The notes below the pieces were generated by a model that did no database searches, was not told the origin of the DNA, and saw only the letters and a program-made list of their open reading frames with translations. Both the position numbers and the translations under genes were made by a program. DNA of 64,000 nucleotides from Rhizoctonia solani (taxonomy: Eukaryota > Basidiomycota > Agaricomycetes > Cantharellales > Ceratobasidiaceae). Within the stretch, counting starts at the first letter, position 1, and the number at the start of each line of letters is the position of its first letter. Shown here piece after piece: positions 21,237 to 33,503 of the stretch. The stretch is from positions 1,612,001 to 1,676,000 of the forward strand of contig NC_057373.1 of assembly GCF_016906535.1 (NCBI RefSeq), in the 5' to 3' direction.

Positions 21237-22825
21237 TTATTTCTGGGTCACAGAATTAGAACATGGTAATCCTTCTTCAAGCAACCTGAGATTCTCCACA
21301 GTAGATCTCGCAATAGCAGATAGTGCCTGTACGGTCTCTTCAGAGTGAACTCCTGATATTATAGATAAATCAAACCCACCTCCTTAGTCAGAAAGGCTTG
21401 GTGGCCTGAGATGAAAACATTGTGGAACGAGACCAGGCGAGAGAGCTGGTCGTCTTGGATAATCTAATTCACAACGCTTTCAACGTCAAATAAATAGTTA
21501 GAGAATATTAAAACGCACCTTATTGGAAGAGTCGCGGAAGAAGTACTTAGATTCACGCTCATACACATCCATGCCGACAGCACCAATGTGCCCCGACTTA
21601 AGTCCATGGATTAAATCTGCAGTATTGATCAAGGCACCTCGGCTTGTGTTGACTATGACCAAGCCTGCGTTTAGAAGTGGCCCGTTTAGGAACCATATAT
21701 CACTGCACATGAGCTGTACTTTTACCTGGTTTTGTGGTTTTTAGCGCTTCTTCGTTAACAATGTACTCTGTGTCGGGTGTCAAAGGGCAATGTAGCGAGA
21801 TAATATCGGACGCCTTAAACAGTTCGTCCAAGGAAACATACTGAATTCCGTTTTCTGCAGCAGTAGGACTCGGGTATGGATCGTATCCAATGACCTTGGC
21901 ACGGAAGCCGTGGGCCAATATACGCCCTGTACAAAGGCCTTGAAATAGACATTAATCAATACGTGACATTATGAGGTGTGCATACAAAGAATCTACACTT
22001 GCCTATCTTGCCTGTTCCAATGATTCCAATGGTCTTCCCCTCCAGGTTAAAGCCCATAAGTCCATCTAGAAGGAAGTTGCCCTCCCGAACTCGGTTGTAT
22101 GATTTATGACTACCCATAGATGTGAGCTCAATTAAGTGAAATATAATCAGTTATCTTACTATTTGCGGACGATAGTCAAAAGCATTCCAACAGTAAATTC
22201 CGCGACTATTAGAAGTTATGTCAATGCCGTTATACTGTGGGGATGTATGCTGTACATGCCAGCTTCGGGAGAATATGCGGGTACGTTGACAACCGAGATA
22301 CCGAGTTCTTCGGCTACTTTCAGATCGACCTGTAGCGCGGGACAACTTAGGACAAAACGGAAGTAAAACATGCGTTTACCGAACTCACATTATTGTACCC
22401 TGCACATCTATGTGTGTGCAAATTGGATTAGCCGGGAACATCCAACAGAAGAAACAACAATAGATTATACCTCATAGCAATATACTTGATCCCTTGGGAG
22501 TGCAGTACTCGCAATGTCTCTTCACTGGCATCGTCGTTGACAAACAAGCATACAGCTTGATGACCTGTGGTAGGATTTATCCGTCAGAACATGATTATTC
22601 CAGTATCAATTAATATATCTACCTTCGGCAAGCTTTGCGGTCACTACATTCAGGTGAGGCTCAAGATATGTAATCTCGATTCCAGCAGCGGTAATATGCT
22701 CGCTCTCGCCCTCAAACGACCTCCTGTCATACTTAATAACCGCTATTAGAAGACATTTGGGAGTGTTTTAATGCAAACCTGCATACCTGCCTCGTGCTGT
22801 ACATAGCAACTTTCATTGACTTCAT
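21237..22825 (-). CDS. D-lactate dehydrogenase-type NAD-dependent 2-hydroxyacid dehydrogenase
   Basis: Several exons run from the ATG at 22825 ([13 protein letters not shown], then YDRRSFEG) to the TAA at 21239-21237. The NAD fold contains [13 protein letters not shown] (split at the final Gly). The catalytic Arg is in [14 protein letters not shown], the Glu in [15 protein letters not shown], and the His in [15 protein letters not shown]. The stretch around YERESKYFF and GHQAFLT is very close to bacterial LdhA-type D-LDHs, so the enzyme most likely reduces pyruvate to D-lactate with NADH in the cytosol. One intron, starting at 22259, has a GC donor (GCATGT) but keeps the frame exactly. The bacterial flavour is usual for fungal D-LDH and does not by itself show recent transfer. 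Confidence 0.9.
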
Positions 22826-23413
22826 AGTGAATGGATTAGATGACCAGATGACACTGTGGTAATGATGATGAATATGAGAGTCCGGTGTGAGGGAGATTAT
22901 AGGCTCAGCCAATTTGATCCCAATCTACGAAGATCATCTACCCGGGTCCCATCGCGGTAAGTCCGCGTCGTCCTTCCCAAGAGTGGCTGTGCTCCGTAAG
23001 CAGAACGAAAGCGTGGCGCAACGGAGATAGGTACCAATAGGCTGGATTCTCTCAGAGTCTGCAGTAAGACAATAGTATTCACAGAAAAATGGTACAATTA
23101 CCGAATCACCATGAGATGCTTGGCCAGGTATAAGGTAGCGCACGGTGAAGTGCACCGATCGGCTACGGGGCACACATACCTGAATGATATCGCTACGAAA
23201 TAAAACTTTGTACCAAGACGGGGTCGAAAGTGCAGTAACACCTATCACTCATTTTGTTTGAGAGCCGATTGAAACAAAGTTGTATATGCGGGCTTAAACA
23301 AAAGAAGAGCTTTACAAAGTTTGATAAATGAGCTCATATGTAATTTGCTATACATCACGTGCCGGTCGCCCTTGGTCCTCTCATCTGAGGCTTTACCCCT
23401 GTTCCTCACTCTG
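22826..23413. other. Divergent intergenic region, LDH / IQGAP
   Basis: Contains the promoters of both genes. Minus-strand ORFs at 22897-23248 have no protein-like motif. Nothing else is seen. Confidence 0.45.
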
Positions 23414-26400
23414 ATGGACCGCTCTAACAGCACCGCGTCGACATCATCTGCGGCCTCTTCACTGTCGCGTGGCACATCTAAAACATCAAATACTGGGTTG
23501 GCTGCATATCAGGAGCGTCTACTTGAACGTACACTATCAGGCAGGCCTGGGGTTCAGAATACTCAGAATAGGGGTATATTTGCGTCACCAACGGGCGGAC
23601 CTACCCCTACGAGAAGATGGGTACCAGCGCATAGAGTAAGTGCTAGCGTCGATACTGCGCGCGCAAGATGGGATTCCCGCGGCGAAGATCAGCATGAAGG
23701 CGAAATCACTCCGATCCAATCGCCAACGAGGCCGATGTCCTCCGCAGTTGAGGACATTATACGCCGTAATACAAGCACACGAAGTACGAGTTCAGAGTCT
23801 TCTCTTACGCAGCTACACTCTACCGAACCTCAGCCCCCGGCAATGGACGATTCTCACCCCCCACTTCAAAGGCCTCCGTCTAGGACTGTGGAAGATATTT
23901 TACGACGGCGTGATCTTCTCAAAGATACTGTTTCTGAATCTCCTACTCGAACTCACACCTACCTCACCGAAGCACCAAACACACCACCCTCACCGAGCAA
24001 CGCAGCATTGCAGACAGCTTCGATTGTTTCTCGGCCTCGTGATACGCCTTCGTTTGTGAAACGACGGACCCTTCCAGCACCAATTGCCGTATCTTCATAC
24101 TTGCCAGAGAGCCAGCCCAAATCACATCCGGTGGCTTCAGAATCAAATTCTTCAGCGCCAGCATCTGTCTCACCCACTAGGACAAGAGGTCCTGAGCGAA
24201 CGGAAGTTGCTACTCTTGGACGCACATTCAGAGCACCGTCCTCCATTTCGCGGACCAATGCCGAGCAACCCTCGGAAACCGCCACCCTAGGGCGGCGCTT
24301 CGGTATAAATGCATTATCAAGCAATGCCCCATCAGACTCAACTACGATACATTTCCCACCCACGAACGAGCGACTAGGGCCCGGTCAGCCAGCCGAACCC
24401 CCTGAGAGAGTTAATACGTTGGGGCCCCGACGAGGCCGTTCTCAAAGCGTAGATGTTCTTGCCCAAGCCGAAGCTGCTAGAAAAAACTATACGCCGGAGC
24501 CGAATACTCCGATGTGGATACATTCTCGTGGAAGCTTACGGAGGACCGGAGGACCCTCGTCCTCATCCAAAGCTCCGACTCCGGAGTCTCAATCTCCGGT
24601 TCCTCCGCTATCGCCCTCCAAGACCGGAGAGGATGCAGCGCCCCTATCTCCTGTCAAGTCCTTTCAGCAGATCGTTATTCCACCATCACCGGTCAAAGCT
24701 GGATTTACACTGCCCTCCCCTACTAAGCCCGGATTCGAACTTCCCGCTCTAGATAGACTAACACTTGATGAATCTGGACAAACCGCCGAGAACAATCCCG
24801 TTGGTGGTTCAGCCACTCTCAAGCGAAACAAATATGGTACTGGTCTTTCTGCCGGGGGCCGGAGGCTTGGTCGGCATCTTCCTCGTATTGCGAGTGGTGA
24901 CGGCGGTGACGATTGGGACGAACCACGAGCCAAGCCTCCGGAGGTACTCGCACGAGAGAAACGCGAGCGTGAGCGAGAGGAAAAGCGAAAGCAGCTGGAG
25001 GAAAAGAGGGAGAGGGAGCGAGAAGCTCGAGAGCGCCGACGGACTCTGCAGGGGCATAACATAGAAGAAGAATTCCCACCGGCTCTCCCTGCATCCGCCG
25101 CACTACCGCCACCAAGTACTGCACCGGCTGGTGTTGATGACGTAGCTGGGATACCTGGTCGATTGCGTTTTACTCGTGATACAGTACCCATGCCAAGTTC
25201 AAGATTGATAGGAAATTGGGCCGATTCTCAGCGCAAACATCTTCAAGCGTATGAGTACTTGTGTCATGTAGGGGAGGCTCAACAGTGGATTGAGGGATGT
25301 CTAGGCATGGAACTTGGGTTCGGAGTTGTAGAGATGGATGAAGGTCTAAGGAATGGTGTTGTGCTTGCGAAGCTGGCCAAGGCGATTGGAGAGGCTGGCG
25401 AGGGTGATGTTGTCCGAAGGATATTTGAGGTATGCTGATCAGAAATCGATCACTTGGTAGGCCATAAACTGACAAATTTTATCCTGGTCCAATTAGCACC
25501 CAAAATTGCAATATCGTCACACAGATAACATCAACTACTTCCTTGTGTTTGTTAGAAACGTCGGTTTACCACTGGTGAGTGATGCTGTTCATGTATGCGT
25601 CGGTTGCCTAAAATTTTTGAACTAGAGCTTCGAGTTTGATACCATAGATTTGTACGAAAAGAAGAATATCCCAAAGGTTATATATTGCATTCATGCACTC
25701 AGGTACGTATTTGGGCAGTTGTATAGTAATTGGTACTTACCAGTTCCAAAAGTCATTTGTTGTCCCGTCGTGGTAAAGCGCAACGCATAGGAAATCTACT
25801 CGGACAACTTCAGTTCTCGGACGATCAACTCGCCGAAACGCAGAAGGGTCTAGCAGCGGCCGGGGTGAACCTACCCAACTTCAAATCTGTGGGCAACAAA
25901 CTTGCACAGGAAATAAACGAAGAACCAGAGGTCGAGGTGGAGACCGAGGACGAACGTATGACATTTTTTGAGTTGGGTTGAATCTGGGCTAACCGCAAAC
26001 TGATATAATAGGACGAGATAGACTATTGCTCGAGAACGAGGCTTCAATCATTGCTTTGCAAGCTCAGGCACGTGGATATCTGATCCGAAGACTCCAAGAG
26101 GCTCGTCAATCACATCTTCGACTCGCAGAAAGATCTCTTATGAAACTTCAAGCTCGAGGACGCGGGTTTTTGCAGAGACAAAAGATGTCCGAGGCTCGCA
26201 AGCAACAGGCAGACCTAGATCCTTGGATTCGTGCACTGCAGGCTACCAGCAGAGGTTGGCTCGCCAGGCGTAGTCTGCGATCTCGCGTGGTTCGCGTACG
26301 GTCCGCATCCGAATTCTCGGTCAGGATTCAAGCCCAAGTTCGAGGACTTTTGGAGCGTAGACGATATATGCGTCTCAAATCTGCCTTGCGTTCAAGTAAA

Positions 26401-29400
26401 GTATCCTTTGTTGGACTTCAAGCCTATGCCCGCGCCAAGATTGCGCGACTTGCACATCATGAGGCCGTGAAGTCTCTGCACGAACCAGTTGTTATGCATG
26501 GGGTAGTCGGACTTCAGGCGACATGCCGAGGAGTTTTGGTTCGAATGCGTATCTCTCGAGAACTTTACAACTATGCTTTGGCCGAGTCTTTGTTTGTCGG
26601 CCTACAAGCACATGTGCGAGGCTTGCTCGTTCGAAGACGAATCGGCCGTCAACTGAAGAAACTAGACGATGCCACAGATGTAGTTGTCTCCATTCAGGCC
26701 GCTGCTCGAGCTTTCTTGGCTAGGAGGGATCTGTTGTCATTGATTCATGGTCTGAGAAAAGCTGTGCCTTTTGTTGTCGGTCTGCAGGCGCAAGCCCGGG
26801 CGAACCTGGCCCGGAGGAGACATAAAGCGATGACTAAAGCTCTCGGAGAGGTCAAAGTTCTTACGGCAGTGGGAGGACTCCAGAATTTGGCTCGAGCTGC
26901 ACTGACCCGGCGCAAGCATCGTGAACAACAAAAGAAACTAGACTTTTGCCAGCCCAATGTCGTCGGGTTGCAAGCTGCTGCTCGTGGTGCGCTTGTGAGG
27001 AATTTCTTCTGGGCCTGGCGCGATTATCTGCACGGCAGCCAGCCGGAAGCGATTTATCTTCAGTCGTTGCTGCGCGGGGCCTTACAACGGCGCAAATTCC
27101 GCCAGAAGATGCAATATTTCCGAGACAATTTGGACAAGGTTGTTAAGATCCAATCCCTCTTCCGGGCCAAAGAGCAGCGAGAGCAGTACCGTCAATTGAC
27201 CATGGGCAAGAACGTCAACGTTGGAACGATCAAGAACTTTGTCCATCTGCTTGATGATTCGGAGGCAGATTTCGAGGATGAGATCAGGGTAGAATGGATG
27301 CGAAAGCAGGTCGTTGAAGGAATTCGGGAGAATCAATCTCTTGAAACGGAAGTCAACGAGCTGGATACCAAGATTGCTCTCGTGGTCCAAAACGTAAAAA
27401 CCTTTGAAGAATTGATTAAAGCACGTCGTCTGGGGACGGATTCTTCTGCGCTCCACGCAACTCGTGCCTCGGTCCTTGCTGCCCATGGTGATCCGTTTGC
27501 GGCTACTAATGCGCTAGACCAACAGACTATGCGCCGACTGGAACTCTATCAACAACTTTTCTACTTACTTCAAACACAAGGAGGATATCTTGCCCGTCTT
27601 TTCTTCTCCCTTTCAAGAAGCAAGGTCCCGGAGAAAAACAAACGGACGGTGGAGCGAGTTGTTTTAACACTTTTCGGGTATGGCCAGGAGTCAAGGGAGG
27701 ACTACTTGCTACTGAAGTTGTTCCAGGTAAGCAGCTTCAATTAGTTACTGAGGTCTGTGATCACAATCAAATTATTCAGATGTCGATAGTGGAAGAAGTT
27801 GCGGCCGCCAACTCTGTTCAAGAAGTAATTCAAAGTCATCCGATGTACCTGTCCGTCGCTATCCAGTACATCAAGCATAAACAGACAGCCTATATTCGGG
27901 ACACTCTCAAAACCATCATCCAAGAAGTCATCGGAATGGACGACCTCGACCTAGAGACCGATCCAGTTGCGGTATGTGCTCGTATACTGAGTACACTACT
28001 ACCGAATCTAACGTTAAGTTAAATAGATCTACAAGACCCTCATAAACCAGGAGGAAATGCGCACTGGGCAAAAGAGTGTCTACAAGAAAGATGTTACAAC
28101 CGAGGAGGCTATGCAGCACCATGCGACTCGAGAAAAATACATCCATCGTACGTAGTGTTCCCTCTTATATGTTCTTGCACTAATAGCCCCCTAGACCTCC
28201 AAAAACTTCAGTGGCTTTCGGGGATTTTTGTTCGAACAATCCTGGGCTCAACAAGGCGCATGCCCTATGCCATGCGGCTATTGGCCAGAGAAATTCTGGC
28301 CGCCTTGAAGGTGAGTCAATCCACCGAAGCCACGGAACTTAGCTTGCTGAATGGATTTACTAGTCACGCTTCCCTGACGAGCAAGAACCTACCTACGCTA
28401 TTGCACTTGGTCGCTTGATTTACTATCGATATATTAATCCTGCCATCATGTAAGTGAATAAACTCTTGTTATTATCATATTCCTTATTTTGGTGTCACTA
28501 GTACTCCTGAAACTTACGATGTCGTCCCAACTACCATCACTCCTGCCGCTCGCCGCAATCTTGCCGACATATCCAAGGTTCTGACTCAGATTTCATCTGG
28601 GTATGAATTTGAGGTCGCAAACCTAGTATCTATGAATGCGTTTGTGGCTGAAAACATCCCGTCCATGGCTGCATGGTTCCTCGAAGGTATTGTTTGACCT
28701 ATTCGGGTCGACCAGAGTCTTTACTAAAATATTTACTAGTGGCTAACGTGGCTGATGCTGAGACAGAATACCACGCTCACGAATTTATCGACGTAACCCT
28801 CCAACCCAAGCCGGTGTACATTTCTCCCAATGAGATTTACGCTATGCATGGGATTCTCACTCAGAATGTGGAACAAGTGGTCAGTTTATGAGCTCTTTGG
28901 GGGAACCGGACTAACGCTTTCTCCCCAGGCTTCTGACAAGAATGATCCTATCCGGGCCGTCCTGACGGAATTGGTCGGGCCCCCGACATTGAGCGCCACT
29001 GATGAGCTGAAAGACGCTCGGGATCGTGCTGTTACACTGGAACTTTCCAACAGATTTGCTCAAGTAAAGGGTACATTCTATAACTAAACATAATTCTGCT
29101 ATCCTGACAAATTTCCTATAGATCCGCTCGCCGAGGAGAAGGCCATTTGGGTACAAGCCAAGCGCGGTGTATTGGCTATATTGCGTGTGCAACCTGCCAA
29201 GGATCTGGTCGAATCACTAATGAGGCCTGTCACTGATAATGATGAATATACCTGGGAAGATATCGTTGACAAGGAACTCGTAACCGATCGTATGCTTCAA
29301 AAACGACGATTGCCTTCGCAGGGAGCGCAGGACTCTGCTTATCGGTTGGAAGATATCAGAACGTAAGCACAAATCGGCAGCATCTCGGCGAACAGATCTT

Positions 29401-30198
29401 CATAACGATATTTTTACAGATTATCATTCCGAGAAGTCAAGGCTCGCGCCATTCAATATTTATTGGAGTTGGAGAAAAGGGGCAAGGTTACTCGTACGGA
29501 TGGTTATCAAGGAATTCTGAACGCAATCGCAAACGACGTACGCAGTAAACATAGAAAACGAGTTCAGCGTAAACAGGAAATGGACAATATGCGCGAGGCA
29601 TTAAACCACCTGAAGGAGCGAAAGCGTGCCTTTGAGGAACAGATATCAAGCTACCACAGTTACATAGACTCCGCAATGAACACGATGCAGCGCGGAAAAG
29701 GGTGAGAATCGCGCTTGCCTCACTTGTGTGCTGTTCTGACCTTTTGTACACTGTACCAGGAAAAAGCGATTCGTAATGCCATTCACCAAACAATTCTTCC
29801 ACTTGCGCGAATTGCAACGAACTGGAGGAGAGCCTCAGTTCGGATCGTACAAGTACAGCGCACAATATCTATACGAACGAGGAATACTCCTTTCAATCGA
29901 TCGCTGTTCTCCTCGGCAGTTCGATCGCATCGATATCGTCCTTTCATCCAATGAAGTCGGAATTTTCACGATCCAGTTAATTAGAAATCTTCCAGGCGCA
30001 TCCGAGGTCACCGAAGATATACGCATGGAAGACTTGCTGCAGGCTCAGTTCGAGAACAGGGTATCTCTTTCGTTATACGATGGCTTGGCCAAATTCAACA
30101 TAAACTTGCTTTTGTATCAAATAAACAAGAAGTGAGTGTCATGTCCGACTGCTGAAAATATATTGCTCACGCATATACCTAATAGATTCTATGTATAA
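23414..30198 (+). CDS. IQG1: IQGAP-family Ras-GTPase-activating-like scaffold (Iqg1/Rng2)
   Basis: Sixteen exons close perfectly into 1,995 residues; the first is 23414-25429, then 25497-25574, 25626-25702, 25744-25955, 26012-27726, and eleven more to 30198. Residues 1 to about 590 are disordered, Ser/Pro/Thr/Arg-rich, ending in a Glu/Arg coiled stretch. A calponin-homology domain follows (YLCHVGEAQQWIEGCLGMEL, RHTDNINYFLVFVRNVGLPL, FEFDTIDLYEKKNIPKVIYC). Then come about 13 IQ motifs (for example IIALQAQARGYLIRRLQ, VRIQAQVRGLLERRRY), a RasGAP-related domain (RLIYYRYINPAI) and the RasGAP-C domain (RFVMPFTKQFFHLRELQ). IQGAPs link calmodulin/myosin light chain, actin and Cdc42 at the cytokinetic ring and polarity sites. 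The ATG at 23414 is the first in frame. There are no indels in almost 6 kb of coding sequence. Confidence 0.95.
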
Positions 30199-30687
30199 CG
30201 TTATAATGAACTTTTTCGTGACTCCCTATTACTTCATCCATGTTGTATCACACTCATATCTTATCTTTTGGGCACCTATGACTTGAATAGAATTATCACA
30301 CAAAATGTGTCATGGAGCTTTATGGTTCCGATTTTGATGTGATGGCAGTGTTCGGTTGATTTGTCACGCAGTAGGAGAATCGAGCACCTGAGTAGAAGTG
30401 AGGTTATTGCTAAACCTGTGAATTTAAAGCCACGCATTAGGGTCTGTCACACAATATTCATGGGGTGACTTGCTGGTCAAAGGATGTATAGATTATTTCA
30501 TTGATGGGAGATGTTGCTGTCCACTAGCCGCCGGTCCTTTGCTGATAGACAAATGAATAGCAATCCTCGTGGCCATCACATGACGAGACAAACATAAAGC
30601 TAACTTACAACGTCCATAGAGCACACGATTTTACGACCCTACTTCTTACTATCACCATACTAATCCTTGCTTCCAATAATCATATCT
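30199..30687. other. Intergenic region, no gene seen
   Basis: 3' flank of the IQGAP gene and 5' flank of the UEV gene, both on the plus strand. No ORF of interest. Confidence 0.45.
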
Positions 30688-31659
30688 ATGTTTGCTACGC
30701 TTCCACCTCCTAAGATCAATTGGAGCTCGAGGAGCAGGCCCACGACCCCAAGCCACCAACCAGAACAACCGAAACCAAAGGACAAAACCTTAGCACACGC
30801 CAAATTGGCCGTGGAATAGTATGGCCCTATTCTATGTCTTCCGGCAAAATCGTACTGATTAAAAGGTACAGTGCTTCACTTCACAACAGGTCACATTGTC
30901 CACAGGGCATATATATAGTGCCATCTGAGCGGTCCATGAGGTTGGTACATTTTGCCTGCTGGGTGCCTCAATTAACATATTTTTAAAGATTATGGAACGG
31001 GATGCTTTTTATCCACCAGGGTTTGTCATGAACTTAATATCGTTGGCTTTCATAACTGACGCCTCGTATGTTTAGGATATTACCGGTCTGCGATTTTTCG
31101 TTTCAAGATTACATTTCCTTCAGACTATCCAGCAAGGCCACCCGTTGTTCAGTTTACAACTGATGTATATCACCCATTAGTCTCCACTAAAGATGGGATA
31201 TTCTCTTTAGCTCCGCGTATACCTGACTGGAGGTACGTGAGGTCGAACTCTATGATCATATAGCCTTATTAGGACATGTCTCAGCTCTCATGAACATAAT
31301 GTGTTCCATATTCTGCACTGGATCAAAGCTTCATTCAAGAAGAGGGCACTAGACGGACTTGATGAAGCGTCTTGCCTCAACAAGGACGCCTTCAGGTGCG
31401 TTTTTATCTGGAGCTCCTGTTCATCTCACGAGTAATAATTCGCTCTATTGTCAGGATGTATAAAGAATCAACCTCGTCGTTTGCATCCCTGGCGGCCCAA
31501 TCTGCTTCACTATCTCAATCTTCGTCTGCTCTCTACGGGGAAAATCGCGATGCAAGTGACACCGGCATTCTTATGTTTTCGCGAACGAGTAGTTCTGATC
31601 TAAACAAGCTTCGTTCAGAACTTGGCCTTACTTCCTGGGCTTCACAACCAACGGCCTGA
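30688..31659 (+). CDS. AKTIP/FTS-like ubiquitin E2 variant (UBC fold without active-site Cys)
   Basis: Six exons (30688-30818, 30872-30940, 30989-31020, 31076-31232, 31285-31395, 31455-31659) give 234 residues. A Pro-rich N-terminus precedes a UBC fold: HCPQGIYIVPSERSM, LWNGMLFIHQGYYRSAIFRF, DYPARPPVVQFTTDVYHPLV, then HNVFHILHWIKASFKKRALD. No Cys follows the YHPLV strand where an active E2 has one, so this is an E2 variant resembling AKTIP (FTS), a partner of HOOK proteins in dynein-linked cargo transport. That partner is inferred from animal and fungal AKTIP biology. The first intron needs the donor GTATGG at 30819 and the second available acceptor (CAG before 30872); with any other choice an in-frame TAG appears. 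Confidence 0.87.
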
Positions 31660-32016
31660 TTCGGGGTATGGGTACCAGCGACCGGATGACCTATACCATT
31701 TCTAGTTGTACGATACCTTGCTCTCGCAGTGTTCGCGTTTAATTAGAGAGGAATACATGTCACGTGGCGCGCCGACTGATTGATGGCCTACGCCTAGCCC
31801 TGCAGCCTTCTTTGTATAAGCGAACACGCTAATATTTATACTTTTTGTTGTTGGATACGACGATTGCCTCTATTTTACCAAATGCATATGCACTTTACGC
31901 GCAGGAGCTAGGATAACCGATACTGAGTAGGTTACCATTTTGAATGTGTCTTGGTGTGCTGGGAAGGCTTATATTCAAATCTCGGAGCAAACAAGACAAT
32001 TCGAAGGGAATCGACG
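31660..32016. other. Intergenic region, no gene seen
   Basis: No coding signal. Contains an AscI-like GGCGCGCC palindrome near 31766, which I regard as chance. Confidence 0.4.
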
Positions 32017-32497
32017 ATGCCTCGTGGACGCTCCCAGCTTCTTGACAACACCACGAACCAAAGGCGCGACCCGAGGAAGGATGAGCACGAGCAGTTGGGA
32101 TTTTTTGGGCCCAAGGACCCAAAAACACATCCTCTTCACATGAAGTACGTACGAAGCTCCCTTGGCTCCCACTTTATTCTCACACTATCCCATAGACTAT
32201 GCTTAGGCGGCCTGCTTCTTTTCCCGCTGTGGTGGATTGGAGCTGTTATGAGATGCGAAGAGACTGACTGTTGTGAGTCATGCTACACGTACCGCATCCC
32301 AGCTCTCATGCATCCTGTGCCACCGATGCTATTGTATTCATACAGGGTCGGCCTTGTGGCAGTTTCGGTGTCGTGCATTGAGTATAATCAGGTAGCTACA
32401 ACTGAATCTGTTTACATGTGATGATTCACAACTGCACCACAGTGTTTTGATCATCGCTGGTTTGGTCGTTATTCATGGAATTTCGAGGCTCGATTAG
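32017..32497 (+). CDS. Small two-helix membrane protein, unrecognised
   Basis: Four exons (32017-32144, 32196-32272, 32346-32391, 32443-32497) join in frame into 101 residues. The first about 40 residues are charged and hydrophilic (QRRDPRKDEHEQ, LGFFGPKDPKTHPLHMK). They are followed by one hydrophobic helix (LCLGGLLLFPLWWIGAVM), a short Cys-containing loop (RCEETDCW), and a second helix (SIISVLIIAGLVVIHGI). The phases fit at all three introns, and the second helix appears only in the spliced frame, which supports a real gene. The LGG..LFPLWW pattern faintly recalls Pen-2-like small membrane proteins, but I would not name it. It probably lies in an ER or other internal membrane. Confidence 0.6.
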
Positions 32498-32695
32498 CAG
32501 GGGTATATCTTTGAATTACTTACTCGGACAGCCGTCTATTACAGGAGGATGAGATTACAGAGTAAACTAACATCTACACATACACAATATGAGAGCGTCC
32601 TAAATATCATACAAGTGAGCTATGAGGCAGAATACGCTGTTGTTTTGGCTGCTTCTGGTTTGGCAGGTGTCTGTTGCAAAGTATTAATACACCTG

Positions 32696-33503
32696 CTACG
32701 ACATGCAAGCCACTACACATACCACAGATTCCTCGACTGGTGTTTCATCGACGAAGTCTGGGGCGCGGCCCACGTCCTGTAGGTACGACGGGGTCTCGTC
32801 CTCTTCCAGCTGAGCCGACAGTGCTTCCAGTTCTGAGATCGCTAATTGAGCAAAGCGCAGCACCCACATCCTAAAGTTACATACCCGCTTCCAGCTCTGC
32901 CTCATCGACCTCTTCGGGAACCCCATAAGAGCGACCCATCATCTCTTGAATTTCGTTGGCTTGTTCAAGAAGATCCTCCATATCATAATGAACACTCTGG
33001 TGCGGCAAAGTGAGTGAGTGTCATTGAGCCAATGAGTATGCCTAAGTACCTCAATTTTATCGATATCGACCTTGCCGTACTGACGCCTCAGCTCTTTGTT
33101 GGCTGTTTGCATTGCATCGACGGTGGCCATCGTATTCCGTAGGTTGTCGGTGGTCATCGCGGCCGACTCCATATTGAAAGTTTGTTGCTGCAGACCAGCA
33201 AGCTGAGATTCGTACATTCGTTTCTGCTTGAGAGTCTGAAGAGCACGGTTTTGGATGGCTGTCTTCCCAGGCCCGCTCTTCATTTTTGCCATCTGCTCTT
33301 TATACCTCGAGAGCTCCCCGTCGAGTTTCTTAACTTTGACCTCGATTCCCGCAATGCGAGTGTCAGTCTGCCCGAAATACCGGGTTTGGGGCTCAATTAG
33401 TTTTGGGACATAGGACGTAAGGATGATGTGAACATACCGCTGCGATGGCATCTTGAAGCGTTGGTTTGGGCTTCTTGTTCGTCGTTCCGAAGATTCTGTT
33501 CAT
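32696..33503 (-). CDS. VPS60: ESCRT-III-associated protein Vps60 (CHMP5)
   Basis: Four exons (33503-33438, 33367-33050, 32996-32885, 32841-32696) give 213 residues. The Snf7-family fold is seen as a basic N-terminus (MNRIFGTTNKKPKPTLQDAI), long helices (TRIAGIEVKVKKLDGELSRY, KSGPGKTAIQNRALQTLKQK) and the acidic C-terminal half (DLLEQANEIQEMMGRSYG, VPEEVDEAELEA). GRSYGVPEEVDE is characteristic of Vps60/CHMP5. The protein acts on late endosomes, binding Vta1 and regulating Vps4 in multivesicular-body sorting. The last residues are less certain: a possible donor near the 3' end could add a short different tail. Confidence 0.92.

Noticed and set aside
30815..30871. In-frame TAG and TGA in the AKTIP-like gene
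   Set aside because: A donor GTATGG at 30819 and an acceptor at 30871 remove both and give LAVEYASLHNRSHCPQ, the family sequence.
31764..31777. 14-nt match (GTGGCGCGCCGACT) with 56067-56080
   Set aside because: A match of this length is expected by chance among all position pairs in 64 kb; flanks do not align, so it is not a repeat.
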